Below are positions 46,829 to 60,494 of a stretch of DNA of 64,000 nucleotides, one piece after another. The DNA is from Diphasiastrum complanatum (lineage: Eukaryota > Streptophyta > Lycopodiopsida > Lycopodiales > Lycopodiaceae). The position numbers and the translations under genes were made by a program. Under the pieces are notes generated by a model, which saw nothing but the letters and a program-made list of their open reading frames with translations, did not search any database and was not told where the DNA came from. Numbering within the stretch: the stretch's first letter is position 1; each line of letters starts with the position of its first letter. Location: positions 39,362,444-39,426,443 of the forward strand of contig CM055101.1 of NCBI GenBank assembly GCA_029204225.1, given 5' to 3'.

Positions 46829-47701
46829 TCATGATATCGCCGTACTCCCGTTCACTACCGTGTCCAACGGGATGCCTTCGAGGGTTTTAAGTTTAGCGTA
46901 GCCCGAAGCAAAGATCTGATCAATGATATAGGGACCTTGGCCAGTAAACTTAAGTTTGCCCTTATGTACTTTCGTTTGATAGAGAAGGACTCTATCTCCT
47001 TCTTTAAATTCCTTCAACTTAATATGGGGGTCATGCCAATCTTGTTGACGTCTTTTGTGCACTTGTTGTGCGTGCACACTAATGGCTCTTGTTTCGCATG
47101 GGCAAGGATCTGACTTTCGTCTAGTTTCAAATCGTAGGCTACCCGTAAGGATCATGGCCTCTTGTCCATACGTGAGTTGGAATGGCGTCGTGCCAGTGGT
47201 CTTTTTGGGTGTTGTGCGATACGCCCATAAAGCGGCATGTAACTTGAACTCCCAATCTGACCGACTGGCTTCCACCGTCTTCGTGAGGATTTTGCATAGG
47301 ACCTTATTCGTGGACTCAGCCTGCCCGTTACATCTTGGGTAATATGGGGCACTTTTGCGATGAACAACTAGGAAGGTCGACAACAAGTGTTCAATTATTG
47401 TGTTCAAAAAGTGTGTACCCCTATCGCTGACGATTTCGAGTGGGCAACCAAATCGTACAATGATCTGCTCATAAAGGAAACAAGCAGTGGTTTTGGCATC
47501 GGCGTTCTTTACCGCCCGAGCCTCTGCCCACTTTGTGCAATAATCTGTCGTCACGATAATATATCTTGCCTGTGTGAAACGCGCGGCGGGACTCATTGGT
47601 CCTACATAGTCAATACCCCATTTAAAAAATGCTTGTTCAGATAAGATGGGGGTTAAAGGCATATAATTTGAAAATTGTGGCCTTTTGGCTCTTTGGTACA
47701 C
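46829..47701 (-). mobile_element. Gypsy integrase
   Basis: An open frame of 290 codons includes FFKWGIDYVGPMSPAARF, IIVTTDYCTKWAEARAVKN, VRFGCPLEIVSDRGTHFLN, YYPRCNGQAESTNKVL and a C-terminal KGKLKFTGQGPYIID stretch. These are the gypsy integrase core and GPY/F-like motifs. Confidence 0.9.
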
Positions 47702-47784
47702 ATCACAAGCCTTTACAAAGTTATGAGTGTCCTTAAATAGCGAAGGCCACCAATACCAGCTAGTAAGATCTTCCTAGCTGTGTT

Positions 47785-48636
47785 TTATGAGGCAAAGTGT
47801 CCACCACCAACTCCTTCATGTAGCAAGGATATGATGGGAATAATCTCGCCCTCAGTCAAACATCGTCTAATCACACCGTCCGCACCCTTTCTATAAAGTT
47901 GCCCCACTATAAGTGTATAGAGTGCCACCTTGTAGATAGGTGCACGTTGGGCAGGTTTCGACAACGTTGGATCTAGCACCCTTGTCGTTAAAAACTCTGT
48001 GATGTCTTTGGCCCACATGGGGGTACTGTCAACTTGAAAAAGTATTGCATCGGGTAGGTCATCATTGATGTCCTCCATTGGTTTCTCATCACTCGGTATT
48101 CTGGATAGATGATCAGCGACAAAATGTTGCGATCCTTTGCGCACAACAATACAAAATTCGAATTCTTGTAGTAATAGCAACCAACCTGTGATTCTACCTA
48201 TTGTGCAAGTTTTGTTCACTAGGTAAAGTAACGCTTGATGATCTGTGAAAAATACAAAGGGTTTACCTAGAAGATAATGTCAAAACTTGTGGATGGCATA
48301 AATCATTGCTAATGCTTCCCTCTCGGTTGTGGTGTAGTTCATCTCCGTAGATGTTAAATGCCTACTAAGGAAACGAATTGGATAGTCCTTCTTGTACTCT
48401 CCTAGTTGAGTTAGCACTGCATCGATGGCAAACTTCGATGCATCAGTGTGCACGTGAAACTCCTTCGTGTAATCTGGAGCTCGCAAGATAGGAGTAGTTG
48501 TCAAGGCGTGTTTGAGTTCTTGGAAGGCCTTTCTCTGTTCATCTGTCCACTTAGGATTTATGGTCACTCTGTATATCCATCGTGCTTTACTAGCAAAATC
48601 GCGAATATGGCAACGATAGTGATTAGCATGACCCAT
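47785..48636 (-). mobile_element. Gypsy RNase H and integrase zinc-finger region
   Basis: Motifs in order: GHANHYRCHIRDFASKAR (RT thumb end), FHVHTDASKFAIDAVL, RFLSRHLTSTEMNYTTTERE and ALAMIYAIHKF, then HFVADHLSRIPSDEKP and the start of the zinc-binding segment (LLHEGVGGGH). Confidence 0.85.
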
Positions 48637-48666
48637 AAAACAATAAGTGTCTCGGACCGTTTTAGG

Positions 48667-49040
48667 TTATGGCCTCTCAACAATGACTTTGATCTTCTTT
48701 GGGTCGGTGGCAATCCCATTGCGCAATACAATGTGACCAAGTACGACGCCGTGGGTGACCCATATCTGACATTTTTCAGGATTAAGAGAAATACCATACC
48801 TCTGGCATTGTATGAAAATACGTTCGAGTATGGCCAGGTGCGTGGATTCTTCCGAGTGCACCCCAAGGTCATCAAGATAGATCTCAAGGTTGTCACCGAT
48901 GAGATCATAAAATGCTGCTTGCATGACACGTTGGAAGGTACATGGCGCATTAGACAATCCAAAGGGCATAACACGCCAGCAGAAGATACCCCATTCTGTA
49001 GCAAAAGCCGTTTTGGGTTGGTCTTCTTCAGAGATAACAA
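48667..49040 (-). mobile_element. Gypsy reverse transcriptase, core part
   Basis: The motifs FGLSNAPCTFQRVMQAAF and LEIYLDDLGVHS are the gypsy RT palm, followed by ILERIFIQCQRYGISLNPEKC. Only part of the RT domain is recognisable. Confidence 0.85.
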
Positions 49041-50767
49041 CTAAGTTGTATCAACTAAAGTTCTAAGGAGTTTCTCTAAGGCCAGATGTTGTTTGGTGTT
49101 GAGGTGTGCTCCAATATGGACAAACTTTTCCTCTGTCTCATCAGGCTCTTGTAGATTTAACTTTATGGTTTGAGCGGGGCCATCATATGGCTCATTTCCC
49201 TTTGGCTCCTGTTGAGCTTGAGGCAGGTGGATAGTTATATCTTCAATGGTGAAGTCCTTGAAATGGTTGGGCACATCAATTTTATCAGGGGCGTAGGGCT
49301 TCTTAGTCCTGGCTTTAGGTGGATCCTTAGGGGTTCTAGCTGTGTGACTTGTGGACCTAGATGATTGTGCTTCACCCGGGGTTTCTCGAGCTATCGTGAG
49401 ATCGCGAGGGGGCTCCACCTCTATAATCTTTTTCATTTTCTCACGGATAGCTTCCTTCCTAGTTGGTTTTGCATGCACCCTGTGAACGGTGTTTTTGTGT
49501 GGCTTGGACGCTTGAGGGACTTCGGTTAAGATTGTGTCATCTATCGCGTAGATAGATTCAGTATCATGTATCTCCCATTCGTATACCGGTCGTTTGACAC
49601 AATATAATTTACTTTGGTCCAGTTTGGCTGCAACAATCCTAGCCTTGGGCTCTATCTCTCGGACCTTCTCAGGGAGTAGCCGTGGGGGAATGGCGTCCAT
49701 GAAGCGCAGAATAGCTACATCTGTGATATCGGCCATGTCAGAGTCAGTATCAAACTCTTGAGAGCGTAAAACACTCTCATCATTGATATACAAGGTTATT
49801 GATTCATCATAAGGTAGCCAGGCAACGTGAAGCAAGTCCTCGTTGTGGGGCTGGATGTTAACATAACTGACGTTGAAAATAGGAGTATCCAAATCAGTTG
49901 GTTCAACAGTAGATTCATCGCTATCAGTGTGATGTGTATTGAGTTCGCAATGTTCCGCATTGACACAATCGATTGTTGCCAAGCTGTGGCTCCAGTTAAT
50001 GATATCCGTAGCCTTGGTATAGTGGCCCTTCTCTTCGATGTCACGGTAATTTTCAAGAATGGACTCTGTGGTAGAGGATCCGTAGTCGGTGATTCGTGCG
50101 GGTTTGATCTTACCAGCAGAGTCAATTATGACTGATGTTTCTCGATTGCCAAATGTAATGCGCTCTCTATTCCAATCGTGCACTACGCATGCGTTAGAGA
50201 GCCATGGCCTTCCTAGGAGCAATTCATAGGAATAGCGTTGCTAGGGATATCGAGTACTACCAAATCTAGCATGAAGCTCAAACCTCCTAGTTTCAGCCTT
50301 ATGTCTGGTATTAGGCCTAATGGTTTTACCACACTTTGATCTGCCATTCGAAGTTGACAGTTTGGTTGTTTCATGGAAGCTTGAAGACCCCACTCCTTCA
50401 TCAGGGATGTTGATATTATGTTGACTCCCGATCCGCCATCTAATACTGCCAAGACAACGCAGGAATGTCCGTAAGTTGTAGGAATGCGTATATTCCCCTT
50501 GTCGCTTGCAGGATTAGTCAAATGCAGGGGCACCTTAGGGAGGTCTGGTGATGAAATGTTATCTTCAATTGAGCATAACTCTTTCCGCCATTTTCTGGTG
50601 TACTTCCAGAGTACTCCAAATGGAAGGGTAACGTTTGCTTGAAGCAAATCTCCCCATATCTCGGCTCCTTCTATGGTTGGGTTTTCTGGGGTTTGATCTC
50701 TAGGTGTGACTATAGCCTCCTCCTTATTATCAGCTTCATGGATGAGCTTTTCATATTTATCTCTCAA
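49041..50767 (-). mobile_element. Gypsy protease and pre-RT spacer
   Basis: The protease-type motif VLAVLDGGSGVNIISTSLM lies in 50767-50213, and the second protease landmark LLGRPWLSNACVVHDW opens 50222-49041. The remaining ~350 codons are an acidic, Lys/Pro-containing spacer leading to the RT (HLNTKQHLALEKLLRTL). Confidence 0.75.
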
Positions 50768-51043
50768 ATGGATCTCCTCGTTGGGGTTAGGATAGATGAT
50801 TGGTCTGGTTCTGTCACTGGACGGAGAGGGCGGGAGCTTATTGGCTTGTTTTGCTGCAGCTTCGCTAGCCTACCGGTGTTGGGCTCGAGTCATGACTCTG
50901 ATTGGGATTGTCTCTACTTGGATAGAGTTAACAGGAGCTGCAGGACTAGGTCACTTTGGACGGTCTTTGACATGGTGCTCTATGCCACAATTTTCACAAA
51001 GAGGTGGATACTGTAATTTATCAGGGCAACGAATGCTAGGATG

Positions 51044-52227
51044 TCATCCCGCACACACAAAATAGCCACGTAAAACTGGCATCGGTTGCGCAGCATATGC
51101 TATAGGTTGTGTATGATATTGAGGTTGGTTGGGGTCATATCCAGGCTGTGCCATTTCATAAGAGTAACTTGTCTCTGCTTGATAAACATTGGCATTGGGA
51201 TCCTCGACATAATAGGTAGCAGGATCGACATAGGCAATATCAACCATGTGAGATTGTACATGTGGTGCAGGCTTATTGACTACAAATGGTTGTCTGGGTT
51301 GATAATGAACTGGGTATGTTGGCCTGGGTTGGTATTGTCCTGGCCTCGGCGCGGGTGGAGTTGGATTGTGATTTGGTGCATACTGCTGAGGTCCAGATGG
51401 CCTATAAGGGCGATACACAGGTCGTGCCGCCTGTGGGAAATAGGTTCTTACATGCGGGCACTCATTGGCGGTGTGGTTTTGAGAACAAATAGGACACCAC
51501 ACATTCTCACGGACTGGAAAAGTTTTTTCAGCGACATCCTTCAATACCTTTTGGAATTCTGAGGTTAGCTTCTCCATCTAAGCTTGTTGTGCTTTTTGCC
51601 AACCCTCAAGGTGGTGAAGGATATCAACCTCACTAGATGAGGACGATCCTTCCACGTGGGAAGTCTCCTGCTTAACTAGCCCCTTTCCCCTCTTGTCGCG
51701 AAAGTCATGGTCGTCATCAAACCCTTCATCTTCTTCACGGATGGCATCATCCATCGCGTCTTTCAATCGCTCGTATGAGTTTGCGGGTTTCAATTCTCTC
51801 CTAATGGCCTTGGGTAAACCAACTAAAAAAAGTTCGATGGCCATACTCAGTTACGTGATCATCGATACACTCTACTTTAAGACGCTTGAAACGCTCGATG
51901 TAGGTCCGCACGGATTCTTTACTTCGCATCATGATATGTGTCAATTGGATGAAGGGACTCTGCGTCAGTTTGGAGGGTTTGAACCGTTTGATCAGTGCTG
52001 TGGTGATGGTCTCCTTCAAGGTTTAAAAACCACTCTTTTGCGTCGCCTTGTAAAATCATGGGGAATACACGTACCCTTTCAGTGTCAGATTCGTCCCCAT
52101 AGAATTTACAAGCATTGTTGAAATCCCGAAGAAATCGTGTCGGATCTGATTCGCCATCGTATTTAGGTGCATCAATCCGAGGAAGTCTTTTCTCTAACTT
52201 GGGCGGTGGATGGGATGGTCCTGCCAT
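51044..52227 (-). mobile_element. Gypsy gag
   Basis: MAGPSHPPPKLEKRLPRIDA starts the frame. The retrotransposon gag domain follows (DAKEWFLNLEGD region; IERFKRLKVECIDD; LVGLPKAIRRELKP), then a Tyr/Pro/Gln-rich tail. A zinc-knuckle-like WCPICSQNHTANECPH lies near 51475-51530. The region is split over several frames. Confidence 0.8.
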
Positions 52228-52604
52228 GTTGATTTGAACAACTTATCACAAGACCAAACAAATGGTTTGGGTGGGTGGATGGATGAGGGCAAAGGTCTCT
52301 CCCTAGTCTATGGCTTCCATCTAGGTCATGTCTAAGGCCGGTACCCTACTAGGTATGCCTATGGCTTATTCCAACTAGACGTGGCAAGATTATTTTGCCG
52401 ATGGATGGTGAGTAAATAGCTGAAGTGATGTGATAATAGGTTAGACCGGTCGCGTAGGATGTATACCAAATAATGGTTTAGTGGATGACGCTAGGTTTCC
52501 GATTGATATGGCCTTCAATGGAACGAATTGGAATTTTGGTTTTTTTTAAATTTTTTTAGAATATATATGTATACCTCTTCGAGTACTCTTGTGGCTGACG
52601 AGAA

Positions 52605-53010
52605 TCAGGGAATGGCTCGCGAAGACGGGGGAATGACTCGCACAGACTGAAAAATGACTCGTTCAAAGAAATTTACGACTCGCACAGGCGTGTTTAGTGC
52701 AAGGGTGGGAGATGACTCGTACTCGCAGATGACTCGTACAGAAGATGACTCGCAAAAACAAAATGACTCGCAGATGACTCGTATAGAAGATGACTCGTGC
52801 AAGGGTGGGAGATGACTTGTATAGAAGATGACCCGCAAAAAAAAATGACTCGCAGATGACTCGTACAGAAGATGACTCGCAAATGACTCGTGCAAGGGTG
52901 GGAGATGACTCGCAAAAAAAATGACTCATGGGCGGGTAACTTACCACTCGCAAATGACTCGTACAGAAGAGGACTCAAGAAATTTACGACTCGCACAACA
53001 ACTCTTGGGA
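52605..53010. repeat. Irregular GACTCG repeat cluster
   Basis: GACTCG recurs more than 20 times within ~400 bp, mostly as ATGACTCGCA, ATGACTCGTACAGAAG and ATGACTCGTGCAAGGGTGGG. Units of different lengths alternate without a fixed period. The overlapping minus-strand frames rich in RVICESS are by-products of the repeat. It lies in the 5' flank of the minus-strand gypsy gag. Confidence 0.9.
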
Positions 53011-55764
<2,754 letters not shown>

Positions 55765-56126
55765 GTTTATTGTACACAAGACATTCAATTATGTGAGTAG
55801 TGATGGTGTGTTGTTCTTTTCCTCTTGTGATGATTGCTTATGAATGTATGCTATTGTGAATTTGATTGTTTACATTCATGGACCGAGGAGACATTCTCAT
55901 TCCGCAGAGCCTAATGATTCTTAATCGAATCTTTCACTATTTTTTTTTTCTCCGTTTCCCCTGACAGTATGTTGAAAGGTTTGATAAAAAGGTAAATTGG
56001 AACATGTTAAAAGGGATAATTCTTTTTATAGATGTAACTACTGTTGATTTTTTGATTAATTCACACACTTGGTTTTGTAATCGTTTGAGTAATCAAAGGT
56101 CTACTAGGCTAAATAGAAGGGGTTTT

Positions 56127-56909
56127 GATATTTTGCAAATAAATTTTTTGCGAGTTTCTACCCATGATCCAACAAAATGGTAGCACATGGTGTGCTACTC
56201 TTTTTATGCCACTACATGATTTTTGAAGAATAAGAATTGTAGTTTGATGCATACTTAAAACTTTGACTATCCATCAAATTTTAAATAGGTCCATCACAAA
56301 ATACTTTGTTACTCTATAAATATAGGTTTATTTTTACTATAAAAAAAAGTGTTATTGAAGTTGTAAAAGCTAGCATGTCGGCGTGCTAGCTTGCAAATTT
56401 TTTATTTCAAAAAAATATTTTTTTTTTAAAAACTTTTTGAAAAAATAAGTTTCTTTTTGGAGCTAATTTGACTAGCCTGCTGGTGTGCTAGCCAAGTAAA
56501 TCATAAAATAGAAAAGCTATTTTGACAAATTTGAAAATCAAATTTTGAGTAAAAACATTATATCAGAATTTTTTTTTTAACCTCCAAACATAGTAAGCCG
56601 ACGGTGAAACAACCAAAAAAAAAATGAGCAACCTTTAAAGATAGCACATTGGCGTGCTATATGAAATGAGAAAAAAAAAAATTTGTAGCCTCCAAAGGTA
56701 GCACGTTGGCGTGCTACCTTCGGAGGCTGCAAAAAAAAAAAGTAATTTGAAATGTTTTTCCTTTGTGACATTTTTAACTATGTACCAAACTACATTCGTA
56801 ATAATAAACATTGAGGTAGTAGCGTAAAAAAGGTAGCACACCATGTGTTATCTTTTTGTTAAATCATGGCAAAAAAAAAACTCGCAAAAAAATTTACTCG
56901 TAAAATGCC
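56127..56909. mobile_element. 783 bp DNA element with ~150 bp inverted ends (MITE-like)
   Basis: The left end (ATTTTGCAAATAAATTTTTT, GCGAGTTT, CCATGATCCAACAAAA, GGTAGCACATGGTGTGCTAC) is repeated inverted at the right end, ending GAGTAAATTTTACGG-like text at 56909 when read outward. The inside is a chain of palindromes (56369-56390, 56641-56660, 56698-56717). No coding capacity. A truncated relative lies at 19214-19880. Long TIRs are typical of Mutator-like elements, but I could not confirm a 9 bp target duplication. Confidence 0.65.
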
Positions 56910-57299
56910 AAGGTCCATATAAAAACAATGATTTTAGACATGAAAATTGGTGCTTAGAGATCATATTATGGTCTTCTTTGGAATGACATGCTCTTAGATC
57001 ACTCTCCTATTACTTTTTAGTTCTTAAAATTTAGTGTGCGATTAGAAAGGTTGGACATGTATTTGTAAAAAAGAACTTCACCACTAGCTCGTTGCCATGA
57101 CACCTTATCTTATCTTAATGGGTCACTAGGGATAGTTTGATGTTTCTATTCAATATTTAAAAACAATCAGGTGACCTTTTAGGTCAAAAAATTAGCTGAA
57201 AAAAGAGATATGTATTCTATGCAAGCTTGAAAGACATGTTCGACATGTTGAGAGGTCACTGAGGCTTTGATGAACGAGGTCGGTAAGGTAATCGACCGA

Positions 57300-57790
57300 A
57301 TGTAATTCAGGGGGCATGCGATTTCTCAGGTATTAGCAGGGAGGCATATGCCAGTATATTTAAAATTATTAAAGAGGCTTTTGGACAATTGCATGTAAGA
57401 AAATTTCCCGTTCCACGCCCTTTTTAGATAAGATTGGAGAGAGATGTATTGAATAAGGGTATGCAAAACGTCATTGGAATCCCTTTTCACATCAATGAGA
57501 TTTACAATTCAAAGTTTGGCAATTTGTCATAAAATTCTACCAACAACTTATTTGTGGATTTGAATCATTTATTGAGACTTATAGTGAAATTCTATAATAT
57601 TACAAGTGTTAGTATGAGCAAACTTATTCTGGTGGTCAAGCTAGATGAATCGGAAGTTATAAAAGGACAAAAGTTGGAAAGAGTAAGTATTACTCTCATG
57701 AATGGAGCATTGAGCAATGCAACAAACTCAAGGGATCTCAACTTCGGTGTGCAATCAGAAAACAACATATGGTGGCTAGCATGTTTTCAG
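57300..57790 (+). pseudogene. Gene 1 N-terminal and first acidic motif, copy C
   Basis: 57300-57530 encodes VIQGACDFSGISREAY, VPRPF and IPFHINEIYNSKFG, matching copy A. The open frame 57554-57790 encodes LILVVKLDESEVIKGQKLER, VSITLMN and NNIWWLACFQ, then a GT donor at 57791 in phase 0. Copy A has IKFDESEIIEGQKLERVSV and HIWWLVAFQV at the same place. The Asp/Glu of LDESE is the candidate first catalytic acid (inference). Confidence 0.65.
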
Positions 57791-57875
57791 GTAAAAAATG
57801 GTTGTTATTCATGTGCAATTTCTTTTGGTAAGTGTTTTGAATATATAAAAACTTGTGATTCCATATGTTGAACAG

Positions 57876-58190
57876 GTTATCAAGGAGGATCACGATGTTC
57901 TTTCCTAGATTTTAGCAGAACAAGTTATCCAGATATCATAAAGGATCATATGAATGGCAAAGTACTTAGTGTTCCTGAAAGAGGTGAATTTTTTGTGAAA
58001 TGGCATTTAGCTGGAGACTTGAAGTCATTGAAATGTATGTTCAATGTATCTCATGGAGGAAATTTGAAACATCCATGTCTATATTGTATGAAATCATCAA
58101 ATAACATTTCAAGGAACACAAGAGTTTCAAGAGATATTGAAGATCTCAACTGGAAACCAGGTTTACCAATCCCGATGGAGAGGTGAGGAT
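57876..58190 (+). pseudogene. Gene 1 central segment with GDLK and CLYC motifs, copy C
   Basis: After the acceptor (TTGAACAG) the exon reads VIKEDHDVLS, then, after a frame change, a segment containing KVLSVPERGEFFVKWHLAGD, LKSLKCMFNVSHGGNLKHPC and LYCMKSS. The GDLK Asp followed by a CxxC pair resembles the second acidic residue plus zinc ligands seen in several DDE transposases. Function is inferred from pattern. Confidence 0.6.
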
Positions 58191-58239
58191 CATAGAGAAA
58201 TTAATATATCTTCATATCTTGTTTGCATGGAATACTAAG

Positions 58240-58663
58240 CCAGAGTCAGCATCAAAACAAGCAATCGCTCGATTAGAGGAAGTGTTGTCAAAAGCAGGCC
58301 TTCATAAAGGCCATGTTAAAATACAAAAAGATGAAAACCTTTCGGAAAAAACAGGAAACGTACCCAATAAACCTAGCATAGGAGGAGTCAAAGCTCGTCG
58401 ATTTTTATCAAATCATTCTAAAGAGTCGTCTAAGATCCAATACTCAGTTTATAAAGATGTTATTTCTGCAACAAAAGACTTTGAAGATAAAGGAACAACA
58501 AGGGTAAAGAAGGTTGAAGTTTGGAAAAAGCTCGATAATATGATTGAAGTGCTTAGAAAAGATACAATTTCATATGCAAATGCACTCCTATTGGAGAAAA
58601 CAACAATAGTTTGTAGATGCAGTTCGGGTGGCTTGGGGCTCAGATCACATCACCCACAACATG
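58240..58663 (+). pseudogene. Gene 1 linker segment, copy C
   Basis: The frame encodes AWNTKPESASKQAIARLEE, LSKAGLHKGHVKIQKDENL and VKKVEVWKKLDNMIEVLRKD, mostly helical and charged. It matches copy B at 37200-37590. It ends at the donor ATG/GTAAG (58664), conserved in copy B at 42323. Confidence 0.65.
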
Positions 58664-58748
58664 GTAAGATACATTTGAACAGTGTCTTACATTTTAGTAT
58701 AACTTGCTTGATAGATTCTAACCAATGCATAAATCTTTGATATTGTAG

Positions 58749-59012
58749 CACATACTAAGGCATCATGCATCATTTTTTGCAAAAAAGTATGGCAGTTTGA
58801 GTATATGGTCCTCACAAATAATGGAGAAATCACATTGGCAGACAGGAGCAACATTTCATCGAAATACACAACATGGTGGAACATCCTCAAAAGATAGTTA
58901 CATCATTCAACTATTCCAATGGTTTTATAGACGAGCTCAAGTTCGATACACAACAAGATCAACTGAATATCAAAGATTCAGAAGAGCATGTAAATTTATA
59001 AGCCAAAATTAG
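58749..59012 (+). pseudogene. Gene 1 terminal exon with EKSH motif, copy C
   Basis: After the acceptor ATTGTAG the exon encodes SIWSSQIMEKSHWQTGATFH, NTQHGGTSS, LFQWFYRRAQVRY and RRACKF, ending at TAG 59010-59012. It matches copy B at 42410-42700. The Glu in MEKSH is the candidate third acid. Confidence 0.65.
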
Positions 59013-59093
59013 ATTGATGGCATTCAATAAAGATCAAATGCGTGTGATCAGAAATTCTCAGCTTTCACATACATTAAATGGAAAAGAGTACAA

Positions 59094-59239
59094 TCATTTT
59101 TTTTCATTGTCTCTAAGGACAATTTTTGTTGTGTGGTCATGAAGGAACTTTTTCCTATCATATGGATCCAAAAATTGAGTGGATTGCCTTTTGCTCAAAT
59201 CTATATATCCTGATAGAATTGCCAGAGCAGATGATCTCG
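59094..59239 (-). pseudogene. Gene 2 C-terminal end, copy C (truncated by an LTR)
   Basis: The minus strand encodes SALAILSGYIDLSKRQSTQF, LDPYDRKKFLHDH and a Lys-rich end, stopping at 59094. Copy B has RSAHFALYATYIEL and LLDPFARREFLHDN in the same convergent position. The upstream part is missing because a copia LTR begins at 59240. Confidence 0.6.
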
Positions 59240-59893
59240 TGTGAGAGATTTCAACTAGTTTAGTCTAGTTTAGTCACATTTTGGTAAATTGTTAATAAGA
59301 GGCCAAAACTCATTTTAGACTTAGAGATAAACTTTTTGAAGTTATATTAGTTTAAACTACATTCAATAAACACTTTTGGAAAGTGTGGGAAAGTTGGTAG
59401 TCGAGTTTGAGAGAGATTCAAATTTGAACTTTGGGTACATTGAATCTAGACCCAAAAATAGTAGGGTTTACATTTTGGAGGGAAAGCCAAGTGGCCAAAT
59501 AGGGTTTGGAAACTCTATAAAAGGATGTAACTATTGGAGAGACACATCTTCTCTCTTCTCTCTCTCATTTCATCATTATACATGGTTCTCTTTGGGTTCT
59601 ACTACTCATTGGTGCACTATCTTGGTGTTATCTTGCAATCTTGTGTGTAGAATGATCATTTATTGCTATTTTCGGTTCCACACGTGTGAAATACAGTAGG
59701 GTATTGTAATTGTACGAACAGCAAACATATTTTATGTTTTGGTTCATGTTTGATCAATATCTCTTAGAGTTTGCATCTCATTTTGTATGTAGATGCTGAT
59801 TTTTCTACATTGGCAGGATTGTTGGTTTGCTCCTTATTGTAACCAAAGATTTGGGACTTGGATTGGATCTTGAATGATCTGAAATCCTTCACA
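59240..59893 (+). repeat. 5' LTR of the copia-type element
   Basis: It starts TGTGAGAGATTTCA and ends TGAAATCCTTCACA, imperfect inverted ends. A TATA box (CTATAAAAGG) lies at 59516 and a CT-rich leader at 59548-59567. It is 654 bp. It truncates gene 2 of transposase-like copy C. Confidence 0.75.
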
Positions 59894-59905
59894 TGGTATC
59901 AGAGC
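59894..59905 (+). promoter_or_regulatory. Primer-binding site (initiator-Met tRNA type)
   Basis: TGGTATCAGAGC directly follows the LTR end CA, the standard arrangement in plant copia elements. Confidence 0.85.
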
Positions 59906-60494
59906 TATTGTGTCTCAGGTTATGAAAGGATCAGCCATCTTTAGCAAGAAGTTTGAGGAGTTACCAATGCTAGAGCATGCTAGATTGATCTCTACTCAAA
60001 AATCAGCATTTTTGCATGTGTAGAATTGATCTTTTGTAGGTCAAAACTCAATATAGGGTTATATACTTGATCAATTCCGATTTAACACTTGGCTTACTGG
60101 AATTAGATGATTTTTGGTGCATTAGGAAGGTCTCATTGGAGTCTACAAGAAGATATACCAAGTTTCTAGAAATTGCATGTAGAATTTGAGATATTCAATT
60201 TTTTGTGATTTTGTCAAAACCCTAATTTTGATTGGATCTCTAGTTTGTGAGGTTACTGAACTTTATTTGAGTGTGTTTCAATCTTAGGAAGTGGCAAGAA
60301 TCATTAGATTGAGGATAGATCATAGGTTGATCAAGATTTCACTATTCTATGTGTTGATTTTCTAGTTAGAAGTGCTAGAAGAGATTTGAGAGGTTCCATA
60401 TCTTTGTGATTTCTTCTTGAGTTCATTTTTTGACATTCAAGAGAGTGCTTTGTGCATTGGAACAGGTTGAAAGAGAAGATCAGGTCACTTCAAC

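Larger units (their letters stand above)
44981..52227 (-). mobile_element. Ty3/gypsy element with extra ORF after integrase, decayed
   Basis: On the minus strand, in order: gag (52227-51044), protease (about 50767-50100), spacer, reverse transcriptase (to 48667), RNase H (48636-48190), integrase (47701-46829) and an extra 480-codon frame (46423-44981). The protease-RT-RNase H-integrase order marks gypsy. No chromodomain is seen after the integrase, so it is probably a non-chromovirus. LTRs were not located; the 5' side may extend to ~54780. It is broken in several places. Confidence 0.85.
57240..59239. mobile_element. Transposase-like family, copy C (genes 1 and 2)
   Basis: It is the most complete copy. 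Gene 1 lies on the plus strand in at least four segments (57240-57790, 57876-58190, 58240-58663, 58749-59012) with GT-AG introns at 57791-57875 and 58664-58748. Gene 2 is on the minus strand from 59239 to 59094, cut off by the LTR at 59240. Conserved acidic landmarks in gene 1 are LDESE, AGDLKSL beside a CLYC pair, and MEKSH. The spacing and order resemble a DDE nuclease with a zinc-binding pair, but no known superfamily is recognised. It is decayed, with frame breaks between segments. Confidence 0.7.
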
